A DNA stretch of 64,000 bases from Allobogoriella alba. Its GTDB lineage: Bacteria > Actinomycetota > Actinomycetes > Actinomycetales > Actinomycetaceae. Below, piece after piece: positions 35,825 through 44,856 of this stretch. The stretch spans positions 372,001 to 436,000 of the forward strand of contig NZ_JBHTCQ010000001.1 in NCBI RefSeq assembly GCF_042665525.1, in the 5' to 3' direction. The notes under the pieces were generated by a model. That model was not told where the DNA came from and ran no database searches. It worked only from the letters and a program-made list of their open reading frames with translations. The first letter of the stretch is position 1; every line of letters begins with the position of its first letter. Position numbers and translations under genes: made by a program.

Positions 35825-36367
35825 TCAGGCCTGGTAGTGCCCCCAGCTGACGATCTCCGCGAGCGGCTTGCGCCCGCTCGACGGTGCCGCCTGAGACCTG
35901 GTGGTGTCGGTGTACCCGAGCCCGACCGCCGACCACGGGTGACGGTCCCCCGGGATGCCCAGGAGGTCACGGACCCGCTGGCGCGCCTCAGTCGAGCTGA
36001 ACCACGCGGTGCCGCTCCCGATCCCCAGCTCGGCGGCCGCGAGCATGATCCGCTCCGAGATCCGACCCTCGTCGTAGGCCTGCGAACGGCCGTCGTGGTC
36101 GAGCGTGATGACGATGGACGCGGCGACGCCGTCGAGGAAGCCGGTGAAGGCTCCGTAGCCGGCGAGCTCAGCGTTGACGGCACGGTCCTCGACCACCACG
36201 AGGTGCCAGGGCTGGGTGTTCTTCGAGCTGCCGGTCCAGCGCGCTACCTCGAGGATCTCGTGCAGGTCCTCGCGCGGGATGGCGCGATCGTGGAATCGTC
36301 GTGACTGGCGCAAGGTGCGCAGGGCGGTGAGGAAGGACTGGGACGACGGCGATGGCTGGTCAGTCAT
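35825..36367 (-). CDS. Nitroreductase-family protein
   Basis: 180-residue FMN-dependent oxidoreductase. FMN-binding RQSRRFHDRAI and WTGSSKNTQPWHLVVV lie near the N-terminus, and the family's late MLAAAELGIGSGTAWF is present. Start at 36367 has AGGA 7 bases before; the open frame reaches 36439. Likely uses NAD(P)H to reduce nitro or quinone compounds. Confidence 0.87.
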   Translation of the reverse strand: MTDQPSPSSQSFLTALRTLRQSRRFHDRAIPREDLHEILEVARWTGSSKNTQPWHLVVVEDRAVNAELAGYGAFTGFLDGVAASIVITLDHDGRSQAYDEGRISERIMLAAAELGIGSGTAWFSSTEARQRVRDLLGIPGDRHPWSAVGLGYTDTTRSQAAPSSGRKPLAEIVSWGHYQA

Positions 36368-36577
36368 CTCTTCATCCTGCAGCACGATGCGCGCCGACAC
36401 AGGCCCCAACGATCGACGTCGCCAAGATGTCCGTCGCACACCGTTTCACGTTCCGGCGAGACCACCCTGCTGACGGTGTGACCTCTGGTCCACGACCTCC
36501 TGGATCCCAACCCCGGTTGAGGTCCTACGGTGGTGTTCGATCTTCGGAAGTCGACGCCCGCGCAAAGGAGACAGGCA

Positions 36578-36850
36578 GTGATCGTCACCGTCGCCAAGGT
36601 CACCGACCCCGCCCAGTTCCTGGCGGTCTTCGAGACCATCGGTGCCGCGAAACGGCGGGAGCACGGCTGCCGCGCCGCCCGCGTCTACGTCGATCCCGAC
36701 GACTCGCACCGGATGTGGTCCGTCTTCGACTGGGATGCCGAGGACTACGACGCGTTCCTCGCGGATCCGGAGATCCCGGAGATCGCGCGACGGCTCGCGC
36801 TCCAGGCCCCACCCGCACACGCTGTCGCCGCGACGGAGCTCGATGCCTGA
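36578..36850 (+). CDS. ABM-like ferredoxin-fold protein
   Basis: 90-residue single-domain protein with the layout of antibiotic-biosynthesis-monooxygenase / dimeric alpha-beta barrel proteins: IVTVAKVTDPAQFLAVFE, GCRAARVYVDPDD and VFDWDAEDYDAFLADPEI. The GTG at 36578 behind AAGGAG is chosen over the open frame start at 36530. No catalytic residues can be assigned. Confidence 0.7.
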   Translation: MIVTVAKVTDPAQFLAVFETIGAAKRREHGCRAARVYVDPDDSHRMWSVFDWDAEDYDAFLADPEIPEIARRLALQAPPAHAVAATELDA

Positions 36851-37018
36851 CTGCACTCCTGAGAGACCAGACCGCTCAGCCCTGCTACGGCGATCGCCGA
36901 CATCTCACCCCACCCGGCTCCCACGGCTCCGCCACCTCCGGATGCAGGACCGGCGCCACTACCGACCCCGTGTCAAGGAGATCCAGTCCACATTGCCCTG
37001 ACAGGTCGCGGTTGCTGG

Positions 37019-38648
37019 TCATGCACCGCGACGGCCCGTGCTGGACGTGTCGTCGAGGATGAGGTCTGCTGCGCGCCAGGCCAGTGCCGAGACCGGGCCG
37101 GTGAGGTTGCCGGAGATCATGGCCGGGAAGACGGACGCGTCAACGACCCGCAGGTCCTTCACGCCGCGGACGCGCAGGTCTGGGTCGACCACGTCGTCGT
37201 CGTTCGGTCCCATCGCGGCGGTCCCGACGGAGTGGTATCCGCAGCCGCCGTCGGTCAGTCCGTGGTCGAGGATCTCCTGGTCGGTCCGCACGTCCGGCCC
37301 CGGCGTCGTCTCATGATCGACCCATCTCGCGAGCGGGTCGGTGGCGAACAGCCGGCGGACACGTCGGAAGGCATCGACGGAGGTCACCTGATCGTGCTCG
37401 GTGGCGAGGTACGCCGGATCGATGTCGAGCGGCGCGTCCGGGTCGTCGGACGTGATGTGGACGGTGCCCTCGCTGTCCGGGCGCAAGGGGTAGACGATGG
37501 CGAGGAGTCCCGGCTCCCGCTCGAGCTGGACGCCCTCGGCGGAATTCATCGGCAGGCTCATCGAATACGGCGCGACCAGCAGCTGTGCGTCGGGGCGGTG
37601 AAGGCTCGTCCGGGTCTTGAAGAATCCGACGACGTCGAACGACGGCGCGGCCATCGGCCCGCCGCCGGTTGCTCGGTACTCCGCCAGCGCTTGCTGCTGG
37701 CCTTCCGGGGTGCTGAGCAGGCGGTTGCGCCCGGCATCCGCGGTGAGTCGGAACTGCAGGCTGAACACGCGGTGCTCGCGCAGCCGGGCGCCGACGTGCG
37801 GGCTGTCGACCACCGCGGTGACTCCGGCGGTGCGCAGCGACTCGCGGTTGCCGATGCCGGACAGCTGCAGGAGCTTCGGGGTGGCGAGCGCGCCCGCGGA
37901 GAGGATCACCTCCCGCGCCGCGCGGTACTCGACCGTTCGTCCGTCCCGACGTCCCTCGACACCGACCGCCCGTCCGCCGTCGAGGACGATCCGGTCGGCG
38001 TGCGTGCGCAGCGCGGTCCTCAGGTTCGGCCGGTCCAGGACCGGGTGGAGGAAAGCGGTCGCCGCACTGCTGCGCCGGCCGTCGTGGATGGTCGCCGTCG
38101 TGTAGCCGATGCGTTCCTCGTCCGTCTCGTTGAGATCTTGTGTGTGCTGCCAGCCGAGCTCGCCGCCGGCCTGGATCACGTCATCGAGCAACGGCTCGGT
38201 GCCGGCGACGGTGGTGAGACGGAGCGGGCCGTCCGCGCCACGCGTATGGGAGGCTCCGAGCGGGTGGTCCTCGATCCTCCTGAGGACGGGCAGCATGTCG
38301 TCCCATCCCCACCCCGGGTTACCGCGGGCGCTCAGGGCGTCGTAGTCACCCTGATTGCCTCGGTTGTACACCATGCCGTTGACGGCGGTGGATCCACCGA
38401 GCGTCTTGCCCCCGGACCCAGTACTCGCGCCGGTGGTCCGGTCCGAACGGACGGGTCGGATAGTGCCATGCCGTGCCAGGGTCCCCTATCAGCTGTCCGA
38501 ACCCCTGCGGCATGGCGATCAGCGGATTTCTATCGTCGTCCCCCGCCTCGACCAGCATGACTGTGACATCAGGATCTGCGGAGAGACGATGAGCAAGCAC
38601 GCACCCGGCTGCACCGGCTCCAACGATGACGTAGTCGTACGTCGTCAC
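37019..38648 (-). pseudogene. GMC oxidoreductase gene with one frameshift
   Basis: A choline-dehydrogenase-like GMC flavoenzyme of about 540 codons in two frames. The first (38648 to about 38413) has the dinucleotide-binding DYVIVGAGAAGCVLA and PFGPDHRREYWVRG. The second (to 37019) resumes with the expected MVYNRGNQGDYD and ends with the catalytic region GYHSVGTAAMG and the FAD motif DASVFPAMISGN. The break is a run of five Gs (coding strand, 38409-38413) where four would restore KTLGGST-type sequence. Either a pseudogene or an assembly error; the rest is intact. It is divergent from a tetR gene and probably regulated by it. Confidence 0.88.
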
Positions 38649-38696
38649 GCGACTTCCCCCTCGGTCGTCGGTCCCGGCGGGACCTCGTGCCAGGTT

Positions 38697-38713
38697 CGCG
38701 TACGCTTTACGCG
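38697..38713. promoter_or_regulatory. Putative TetR operator (CGCGTA-N5-TACGCG)
   Basis: Inverted repeat with 6-bp arms between the divergent GMC oxidoreductase and tetR starts, 47 bp before the tetR GTG. It shares CTTTACGCGT-like sequence with the palindromes before the MFS gene at 39612-39632. Confidence 0.55.
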
Positions 38714-38759
38714 TTTGGCAAGCCCGTTTCCATGCACGGCCGTCGGAAGGAGTGCAAGC

Positions 38760-39425
38760 GTGGCCCGACCCGGCCGCAAGCCGTCACTGACCCCCGAGGA
38801 GGTCGTCGGCACCGCCGTCGCGATGGCCGACACCGAAGGCCTGGAGGGCGTCTCGATGCCCCGGCTAGCCGCACGACTGGGCAAGGCGACGATGTCGCTG
38901 TACCGGTACGTGTCCAGCAAGGAGGAGCTGGTAGCCCTGATGCTCGACCGGGCGATCGGCGCTCCCGACGTCGCCCCCTACCGTGACCTGGACTGGCGTG
39001 CGTCGCTGTGGCGGTGGGCGACGGACGCACGGCAGGTCTACCTCGCACATCCGTGGACGCTGCCGCTAGTGACGAGGCGCCGGACGATGGGGCCCAACGA
39101 GACGGCCTGGCTGGAGCTGGCCGTGGCGTCGCTCGCCGAGTGCGACCTGACCCCCGCCGAGACCATCGACACCGTGCTGCTGGTCAATGGCTACGTCCGC
39201 GGCGCCACCGAACCTCTGGTCGATGACAGCCCCGCGACCGACGACAGCGTGCGGCCGTACCAGGGGGTCGGGGCCGAGGAGGCCTACCCCTCCCTGGCAA
39301 GTCTCGGCGCCATCGGCCCCGATCCGGACGAACGGCGCCGGCAGGGCACCGCTGGGTTCGAGTTCGGACTGGCGCGAATCCTGGACGGCGTCGAGGTCTA
39401 CCTCTCCGGCCGGTCGCGAGGGTGA
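38760..39425 (+). CDS. TetR-family regulator
   Basis: 221-residue regulator starting at a GTG with GGAAGGAG 7 bases upstream. The HTH is LEGVSMPRLAARLGKATMSL, then YRYVSSKEELVALMLD; the C-terminal helical domain binds an unknown ligand. It is divergent from the GMC oxidoreductase and followed by a DHA2 exporter; operator-like palindromes precede both, so it likely represses oxidation and efflux of the same compound. Confidence 0.88.
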   Translation: MARPGRKPSLTPEEVVGTAVAMADTEGLEGVSMPRLAARLGKATMSLYRYVSSKEELVALMLDRAIGAPDVAPYRDLDWRASLWRWATDARQVYLAHPWTLPLVTRRRTMGPNETAWLELAVASLAECDLTPAETIDTVLLVNGYVRGATEPLVDDSPATDDSVRPYQGVGAEEAYPSLASLGAIGPDPDERRRQGTAGFEFGLARILDGVEVYLSGRSRG

Positions 39426-39611
39426 AGCCTGGGCGGAAGCCGCATCCCCCAGGGTGAAGGTGCGCGCCGCGGCCCTTCGACGGCGGAGGCACGGCTGAGG
39501 TTCGGAGTCGCGGCGTGCCCAGGGCGGGGCTCGAGTGGCCCGAGCGTGCCCGAACCCGGTTCCGGCGTTGCTCCTTCCTGATCGATCGCGGGAATTCACA
39601 TGACACGGCCA

Positions 39612-39632
39612 GCCTTATACGTAAGGCTTACG
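39612..39632. promoter_or_regulatory. Overlapping palindromes before MFS exporter
   Basis: GCCTTA-TACG-TAAGGC (39612-39627) overlaps CGTAAG-G-CTTACG (39620-39632), about 35 bp before the exporter start. The CTTACGCAT part resembles the site at 38697-38713. Probable binding site of the upstream TetR protein. Confidence 0.55.
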
Positions 39633-39666
39633 CATACGCCCACCCGGTCCGGCCGAAGGAGGACCT

Positions 39667-41160
39667 GTGAGTATCGACGAGCGACCGTCCGCACCGACCG
39701 AACACCTCCAGGACGAGGCTCCCTCCACCCGCGTGGTGCAGTGGGTCATCGGCCTGATGTTGGCTGCCACCTTCGTCATGGTGCTCAACGAGACCATCAT
39801 GAGCGTCGCCATCCCGCGGCTCATGGTCGACCTCGGCATCAGCGCGAGCACGGCACAGTGGCTCACCACGGCGTTTATGCTCACCATGGCCGTCGTGATC
39901 CCGACCACCGGGTTCCTCCTGCGACGATTCTCCACCCGGTCGGTCTTCATCGCAGCGATGTCACTGTTCACCGGCGGCACCTTGCTCGCCTCCCTCGCCC
40001 CCGGATTCGGCGTCCTCCTCGCGGGCCGTGTGCTGCAGGCATCCGGCACCGCGGTGATGGCGCCGCTGCTCCTCACCACGGTCCTCACCTTCGTCCCTGC
40101 CCACCGCCGCGGCAGCGTGATGGGCCTCATCACCATCGTGATGTCGGTCGCCCCGGCGATCGGCCCGACGCTCTCCGGAGCCATCCTGGAGCACCTCGCG
40201 TGGCGCTGGATGTTCCTGTTCATGCTGCCGATCGCCGCGCTGGCCCTCGTCGTCGGGATCGCGCTGGTCCGCAACGTCACCACGCCAGCCAAGGCACCGT
40301 TCGACCTGCCCTCCGTGGTGCTGTCGGCCGTAGCGTTCGCCGGGCTGATCTATGGGCTCAACGCAATCGGTGAAGCGGCGTCGCACGAGACCTCGGTCCC
40401 GCCCTGGCTCCCGATCGGCGCCGGCGCGATGGCGCTGTTCCTCTTCGTACGGCGACAGCTGGCGCTCCAGGAGACCGAGTCCGCGCTGCTGGACCTGCGA
40501 CCGTTCCGCACCCCGGCCTTCACCATCGGTATCAGCATCCTGCTGGTCGCGATGTGCGCGATGTTCGGAACCATCGTTCTGCTCCCGCTGTTCCTGCAGA
40601 ACGTGTGGGGCCTGAGCACACTCGAGACCGGCCTGGTGATGCTCCCCGGCGGTCTGGTCATGGGGTCGGCAGCACCGCTGATTGGTGCGCTCTCCGACCG
40701 CGTGGGGCCGCGGCCGCTGGCTGCACCCGGCGCGGTCGCGGCCACCGTGGCACTTCTACTGCTCACCACCCTCGATACCACGCCGGCTGGTGGCGAGTGG
40801 CTCCTGTACACCGACCGCGAGTGGAAGGTCGTGGGCATCTACACCCTGCTGACCGTGGGCCTCAGCTGCATGATCACGCCGTTGATGACCTCGGCCCTGG
40901 GCTCGGTGCCGGTCCACCTGTACTCGCACGCCAGCGCGATCCAGAACACCCTTCAACAGGTGGCCGGCGCTGCGGGCACGGCCCTCTTCGTCACCGTGAT
41001 GACCCGCACCATGACGGCCGAGATCAGCAGCGGGCAGGACCAGGCTCTGGCCCTGTCCACCGGGATCCAGGGCGCCTTCTGGTGGGGCACGGGCTTCGCC
41101 GTGCTTGCGACGGCACTCTCGCTGTTCGTACGCCGCCGAGAGGAATCGGACCAGGGATGA
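39667..41160 (+). CDS. MFS drug exporter, DHA2 (14-TM) type
   Basis: 497-residue major facilitator with about 14 hydrophobic segments. TM1 NETIMSVAIPRLMVDLG is the DHA2 motif D1-like segment, and GPTLSGAILEHLAWRWMFLF is motif C and its sequel. GTG start after AAGGAGG. With the upstream TetR it forms an efflux module. A quaternary-ammonium or antibiotic substrate is plausible but not shown. Confidence 0.9.
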   Translation: MSIDERPSAPTEHLQDEAPSTRVVQWVIGLMLAATFVMVLNETIMSVAIPRLMVDLGISASTAQWLTTAFMLTMAVVIPTTGFLLRRFSTRSVFIAAMSLFTGGTLLASLAPGFGVLLAGRVLQASGTAVMAPLLLTTVLTFVPAHRRGSVMGLITIVMSVAPAIGPTLSGAILEHLAWRWMFLFMLPIAALALVVGIALVRNVTTPAKAPFDLPSVVLSAVAFAGLIYGLNAIGEAASHETSVPPWLPIGAGAMALFLFVRRQLALQETESALLDLRPFRTPAFTIGISILLVAMCAMFGTIVLLPLFLQNVWGLSTLETGLVMLPGGLVMGSAAPLIGALSDRVGPRPLAAPGAVAATVALLLLTTLDTTPAGGEWLLYTDREWKVVGIYTLLTVGLSCMITPLMTSALGSVPVHLYSHASAIQNTLQQVAGAAGTALFVTVMTRTMTAEISSGQDQALALSTGIQGAFWWGTGFAVLATALSLFVRRREESDQG

Positions 41161-41226
41161 CGACACCTGTACGACGTCCGAACGCCCCTACTCGCCAGTA
41201 CACAGACACCAACAAGGAGGCTCCCC

Positions 41227-41736
41227 ATGCCATCGCTCAGCCGCTTCCGAGACGACGTCCCGAACGAGACGATCACCGGCTACCGCCCCACGGCGGAGGA
41301 ACAAGACTCCCTCGCCGCATGGTGGGAGACCTACGACGGCCTCGCCGAGCGGTCCGCAGTCGCCAGGATGGCCGAGCTCGCGACCTTCCCGGTGAACGTC
41401 GTCTCCGACGACGCCGAGCATCGACCCCACTGCGGACAGTGGGACCGTGACCACTACGTCAGCACCATGTCACGAGTCATGGGCGCCCCGGACGGAGCGG
41501 CCGCGAGCGACCCCGACGCCGCCGGCCCGACTCCGGAAGGAACGTTCGAGTCGATCCGCACTCCTCTCTTCCTGGGCCCCTCGATCGTGGTCGTGTTCTC
41601 CCGCTCGACCATGACCGCCGGAGGCGAGACCTACCACCTCGACTACGCCGACGTTCTCGTCCGGGAGAACGACGGTTGGCGCTTCCAGACCATGATCCAG
41701 CCGGGCTGGGGAGAGGCCATGCGCTCAGAGCAGTGA
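41227..41736 (+). CDS. SnoaL/NTF2-like hypothetical protein
   Basis: 169-residue protein with AAGGAGG before its ATG. The C-terminal part, YADVLVRENDGWRFQTMIQPGWG, resembles the final strands of NTF2-like/SnoaL proteins; the N-terminal part is not recognised. It follows the exporter by 66 bp and may be cotranscribed. No catalytic residues identified. Confidence 0.6.
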   Translation: MPSLSRFRDDVPNETITGYRPTAEEQDSLAAWWETYDGLAERSAVARMAELATFPVNVVSDDAEHRPHCGQWDRDHYVSTMSRVMGAPDGAAASDPDAAGPTPEGTFESIRTPLFLGPSIVVVFSRSTMTAGGETYHLDYADVLVRENDGWRFQTMIQPGWGEAMRSEQ

Positions 41737-41797
41737 GCCGGCGCAGCTCGCGCTCACTGAGCACGCCTGGTGCACACCGAACCCATGAGGAGGATTC

Positions 41798-42406
41798 ATG
41801 TCACAGCGCACCGAGGATCTCGACGAGCTCGCCGCTCAGCGCGGCTGGGTCTACACGGACGGGGAACAAGACTTGGCCGACCGATACGCCGGCTCGCCGT
41901 TCGGACAAGGCTGGGGTCCGAAGATCGGAGAGTCTGTGGTCGGCGAGTTCCGCGGTCGCCCGTTCGTGACCTACGAGTACGCCTACCACACAACCTCCTC
42001 GTTCGGCACAGGGTCAAGCACGTCGACGCATCGCCTGACCGTCACCGCGATGACGGCTCCCGGGGCCGGGGCGGAGCTCCAGATCGCGCGCCGAGGCATC
42101 AAGCAGAGGGTCTTAAGCCTTTTCGGGAAACGCGATCTCCCCGTCGGCGACGCGTCGTTCGATCGTGCTTTCGTCGTCCGTACGGGCGCCTCCACCGGAG
42201 CCGAGGAGTTCGCAAGGACGGTCCTCGATCCCGGTGTCCGCTCCTGGCCGGCCGAGAGCTACCGCCGTCCGCTCCGGTTCACCGGGAACGAGATTCTCGC
42301 CTGGCAGTCGGGCAAGCCGAAGGCGGCCGACGTCGTCGCGACGCTCGACCACCTCGCTGGACTCGTCGAGAGAATCCCCGGGCACGCCTGGCGATCACCT
42401 GGTTAG
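41798..42406 (+). CDS. DUF3137-like hypothetical protein
   Basis: 202-residue soluble protein. The segment GEFRGRPFVTYEYAYHTTSS followed by STSTHRLTVTAM resembles the beta-sheet core of DUF3137 proteins, whose function is unknown. GAGGAGGA precedes the ATG. Its stop overlaps the end of a lacI remnant on the other strand. Confidence 0.6.
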   Translation: MSQRTEDLDELAAQRGWVYTDGEQDLADRYAGSPFGQGWGPKIGESVVGEFRGRPFVTYEYAYHTTSSFGTGSSTSTHRLTVTAMTAPGAGAELQIARRGIKQRVLSLFGKRDLPVGDASFDRAFVVRTGASTGAEEFARTVLDPGVRSWPAESYRRPLRFTGNEILAWQSGKPKAADVVATLDHLAGLVERIPGHAWRSPG

Positions 42407-42525
42407 GTAGCCAACGTCACGTGCTGCTCGACGGTTTCGTCGTCACGGTGCAGCGCGTTGTGGACGGCGGCGCGGCCGAGCTCTTCGTGCCGCACGTGGA
42501 TCGTGGTCAGCCCGGGGTAACAGCT
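42403..42525 (-). pseudogene. LacI-family regulator C-terminal remnant
   Basis: About 40 codons on the minus strand reading PGLTTIHVRHEELGRAAV then HNALHRDDETVEQHVTLAT and a TAA. PxLTT, the HEELG helix and the final QHVTLAT match the end of LacI repressors. The rest of the gene is missing; sequence beyond 42525 is unrelated. Confidence 0.7.
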
Positions 42526-42552
42526 GCGGCTTCGACGCCCCCGGGGGGCGCG

Positions 42553-42690
42553 GACATCCCGCGCCTCGACGACATGGCGCTAGCGGCACTCAACGTGCTC
42601 GACCAGGCCTCCGACGACGGGTTCTTCACGATGATCGAGGCGGCCACAATCGACAGTTGCGCGTTAGACGTCCCGGCACTCGCGAAGGAC
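42553..42690 (+). pseudogene. Alkaline phosphatase fragment
   Basis: About 46 codons reading DIPRLDDMALAALNVLDQ, then DDGFFTMIEAATIDSCALD. It resembles PSLAEMTxKALDVL and GFFLMVEGGxIDxAxH of PhoA-type alkaline phosphatases, but the metal His is replaced and both ends are missing. It lies between the lacI remnant and the azoreductase stop. Confidence 0.6.
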
Positions 42691-42699
42691 GCGAGCACC

Positions 42700-43383
42700 T
42701 CAGCAGCCTGCCGTCGCAGGTTTCGGGGCCGGTGTTCGGTGGGAGGTGCCGACGGTGGTCGCGGTGGTGATCGACGCGGCGAGGTCACGGGCACGCCGGT
42801 GAGCGTCAGCCATGGATGCCTCATGCTTCGGGAGCAGATCGGCCAGTGCCGGATTGTGCGTGACCATGACGAGTTCGGGGATCACCGTGTGGACCTCGAG
42901 TCCGAGTAGCTCTTCTCGCCCGAGAACCGCTTCGGTGGTGGGCACGACGTAGACCAGGCCATGGTTGGGCGTGCCGGGCCCGTAGCCGCCGCCTCGAGCG
43001 GAGATCAGCACCGCGGGGCGTCCGGCAGCTGGGGAGGGGCGGACGGTGCGCCCGAAGACGATGATCTGGTCGAGCCATGCCTTGAAGGCGGACGGCATCG
43101 AGAGGTTGTACATCGGCACCGTGAACAAGTAGGCGTTGGCGGCGAGGAACTCCTCGATGAGCTCGTGCTGGAGCGCGGCCGCGGCGGCCTGCTCCTCGGT
43201 GTGGTCCGCGGGATCGGTCTCGCGGGCGGTCACACCTGCGACGCTGAGGTGCGGGACCGGCGCGGCGGCCAGGTCTCGGTGGACGACGTCCCCGTCCCAG
43301 CCTTCGAGGAAGGTCCGGGCGACGTGCCGAGACACCGAGGCCTCGCCGAGCGAGGAGGAGTCGACGTGAAGCAGGTACGACAT
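42700..43383 (-). CDS. azoR: FMN-dependent NADH-azoreductase
   Basis: 227-residue flavodoxin-fold azoreductase/quinone reductase reducing azo dyes and quinones. DSSSLGEASVSRH (FMN phosphate site), PMYNLSMPSAFKAWLDQI and ARGGGYGPG are family motifs. The last 15 or so residues (after TTATTVGT) are not typical and run up to the remnant region, so the C-terminus may have been altered by rearrangement. A divergent HxlR gene probably controls it. Confidence 0.92.
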   Translation of the reverse strand: MSYLLHVDSSSLGEASVSRHVARTFLEGWDGDVVHRDLAAAPVPHLSVAGVTARETDPADHTEEQAAAAALQHELIEEFLAANAYLFTVPMYNLSMPSAFKAWLDQIIVFGRTVRPSPAAGRPAVLISARGGGYGPGTPNHGLVYVVPTTEAVLGREELLGLEVHTVIPELVMVTHNPALADLLPKHEASMADAHRRARDLAASITTATTVGTSHRTPAPKPATAGC

Positions 43384-43453
43384 GCGGGGTCCTTATCTGG
43401 ATGGGAGCAGCCATACTGAGAGTGCGGTTGCACACCGATTGGGAGGTAGCGGG

Positions 43454-43873
43454 ATGGCAGAACGACGGATCAGTGGTCCGTGTCAGTCGTGGCCGGAGGA
43501 CAGCGCCTTCATCCGGGAGGTGCTCGATCGCATCGGTGACAAGTGGACGGTGCTGGTCATCAGCACCCTGAGCGCGGGCCCGCTGCGTTACTCCGACCTG
43601 CAGGCGAGCATCCCGGGGATCTCGCAGCGGATGCTGACCCAGACGCTGAAGCTCCTCGAGCGCGACGGGCTGGTCACCCGGACCGCATACGCGGAGGTTC
43701 CTCCGCGGGTGGAGTACGACCTGACCGATCTCGGCCGCTCGCTCCTGGACGCGGTTACAGCGATGGCGGCGTGGGCAGCCACCCACCACGAGGAGGTCGC
43801 CGGCAACCGAGCCTCCAGCGAGGCCACTGGGGTGGGCCGCGCGAAGGCCTCGGTCAGCACACCGGCTCGCTGA
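43454..43873 (+). CDS. HxlR-family redox-type regulator
   Basis: 139-residue winged-helix regulator (DUF24/HxlR). Cys10 in SGPCQSW is in the position of the sensing cysteine of YodB and relatives; RIGDKWTVLVISTLSAGPLRY, RMLTQTLKLLERDGLV and the wing VEYDLTDLGRSLL are typical. Start at 43454 has GGAGG about 8 bases upstream. Divergent from azoR, the same pairing as YodB/AzoR1 in Bacillus, so thiol-reactive quinones or diamide are likely inducers. Confidence 0.9.
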   Translation: MAERRISGPCQSWPEDSAFIREVLDRIGDKWTVLVISTLSAGPLRYSDLQASIPGISQRMLTQTLKLLERDGLVTRTAYAEVPPRVEYDLTDLGRSLLDAVTAMAAWAATHHEEVAGNRASSEATGVGRAKASVSTPAR

Positions 43874-43903
43874 CCGACCGGCGGTCCGGGCCCCGCCAGC
43901 CGG

Positions 43904-44047
43904 TCAGGTGCCGCTCTCGCCAGCCGGCCCGCTGGCCGTGTCGTCGACCTCCTCAGCGGTGTCGACGACGCATTCCCCGGTGTCGGGATCGCACCACCCG
44001 CTGGCGGGTGTGGCCACGAACCGAAGGAGGTGCTCGGGGTCGCTCAC
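43904..44047 (-). CDS. Small Cys-containing protein after DsbA-like gene
   Basis: 47 codons beginning with a GTG that overlaps the DsbA-like stop (GTGA). The product contains SGWCDPDTGECVVD, a two-cysteine motif, followed by an acidic tail. Tight coupling and GC-rich third positions suggest a real gene. Function unknown; it may be a substrate or partner of the neighbouring oxidoreductase. Confidence 0.5.
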   Translation of the reverse strand: MSDPEHLLRFVATPASGWCDPDTGECVVDTAEEVDDTASGPAGESGT

Positions 44048-44730
44048 GACGCGCGCTCGCTCGACGCGGGCCCGGCGACCTGCTCCAGCAGCTGGCTGTA
44101 GACGGTGACCTTCTGGGCACCCGGCGCACCGACACGTCGGTCGAACACCATGAACGGCACGCCGGTCGAGCCCAGCTCCACGGCCTCCTCCCGATCGGCA
44201 CGGACGCGGTCGGCGTACTCATCGGCGGCGAGAATCTCGCGGACCCGCTGACCGTCCAGCCCGACCGACTCGGCCACACCGACGAGGGCCTCGGGATCGA
44301 ACGGGTTGAGAACACCTCCGAAGAAGCCGTCCTGGACCGCCGAGAAGAACGCGTATCCACGCCCCTGGTCACCTGCGTACTGCACCACCCGGTGCAGGTC
44401 GAAGGTGTTGGCGTTCCAGCGGTCGATCGTGTACGTCAACCCCTCCTTGTTGGCAATGGCCCGCATCTGACCCTCGGCCCGCCGGAGGTCATCAGACGTG
44501 CTGCCGGGGTGGCTACGCACGAAGCTGATCTCGTTCTTCTCCAGCTCCTGCGGCGCCGTCGGGTCCAGCTGGAAGGAGCGCATCACGATCTCGAATCGAT
44601 CCGCGTCCGATCGTTGCGAGATCGCCGCCTCGAGCCGGTGTTTCCCGACGTAGCACCACGGGCAGCCCAGATCGGCCCAGACCTCGACGACGACCCGCGA
44701 TTGGTCGATCTGCCTTTCCTGTTCAACCAT
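44044..44730 (-). CDS. FrnE-like DsbA-family oxidoreductase
   Basis: 228-residue thioredoxin-fold disulfide isomerase of the FrnE group. Active site CPWC at 23-26 in WADLGCPWCYVGKHRLE, an inserted helical domain, and the cis-Pro loop TGVPFMVFD. No signal peptide, so cytoplasmic. It lies downstream of another DsbA-fold gene and a tetR gene on the same strand. Confidence 0.92.
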   Translation of the reverse strand: MVEQERQIDQSRVVVEVWADLGCPWCYVGKHRLEAAISQRSDADRFEIVMRSFQLDPTAPQELEKNEISFVRSHPGSTSDDLRRAEGQMRAIANKEGLTYTIDRWNANTFDLHRVVQYAGDQGRGYAFFSAVQDGFFGGVLNPFDPEALVGVAESVGLDGQRVREILAADEYADRVRADREEAVELGSTGVPFMVFDRRVGAPGAQKVTVYSQLLEQVAGPASSERAS

Positions 44731-44801
44731 GTCTGCCTCACCTCACCAATAGTGCGTAACACCATCATGAGTGTGTAGAGGGAGGCGTACAAAAGGCACC
44801 T

Positions 44802-44813
44802 TGACGTGCGTCA
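44802..44813. promoter_or_regulatory. TGACG-TG-CGTCA palindrome
   Basis: 12-bp inverted repeat about 70 bp upstream of the FrnE-like start, between two DsbA-fold genes. A possible operator for the neighbouring TetR or another regulator. Confidence 0.35.
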
Positions 44814-44856
44814 GCCTCGCGGACAGCCGACTACACCACCCAGCTCCGGGGAGCCG

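Noticed and set aside
41770..42909. 379-codon plus-strand frame over the DUF3137-like gene and azoR
   Set aside because: Only the short 42553-42690 part resembles a protein (alkaline phosphatase); the rest is shadow.
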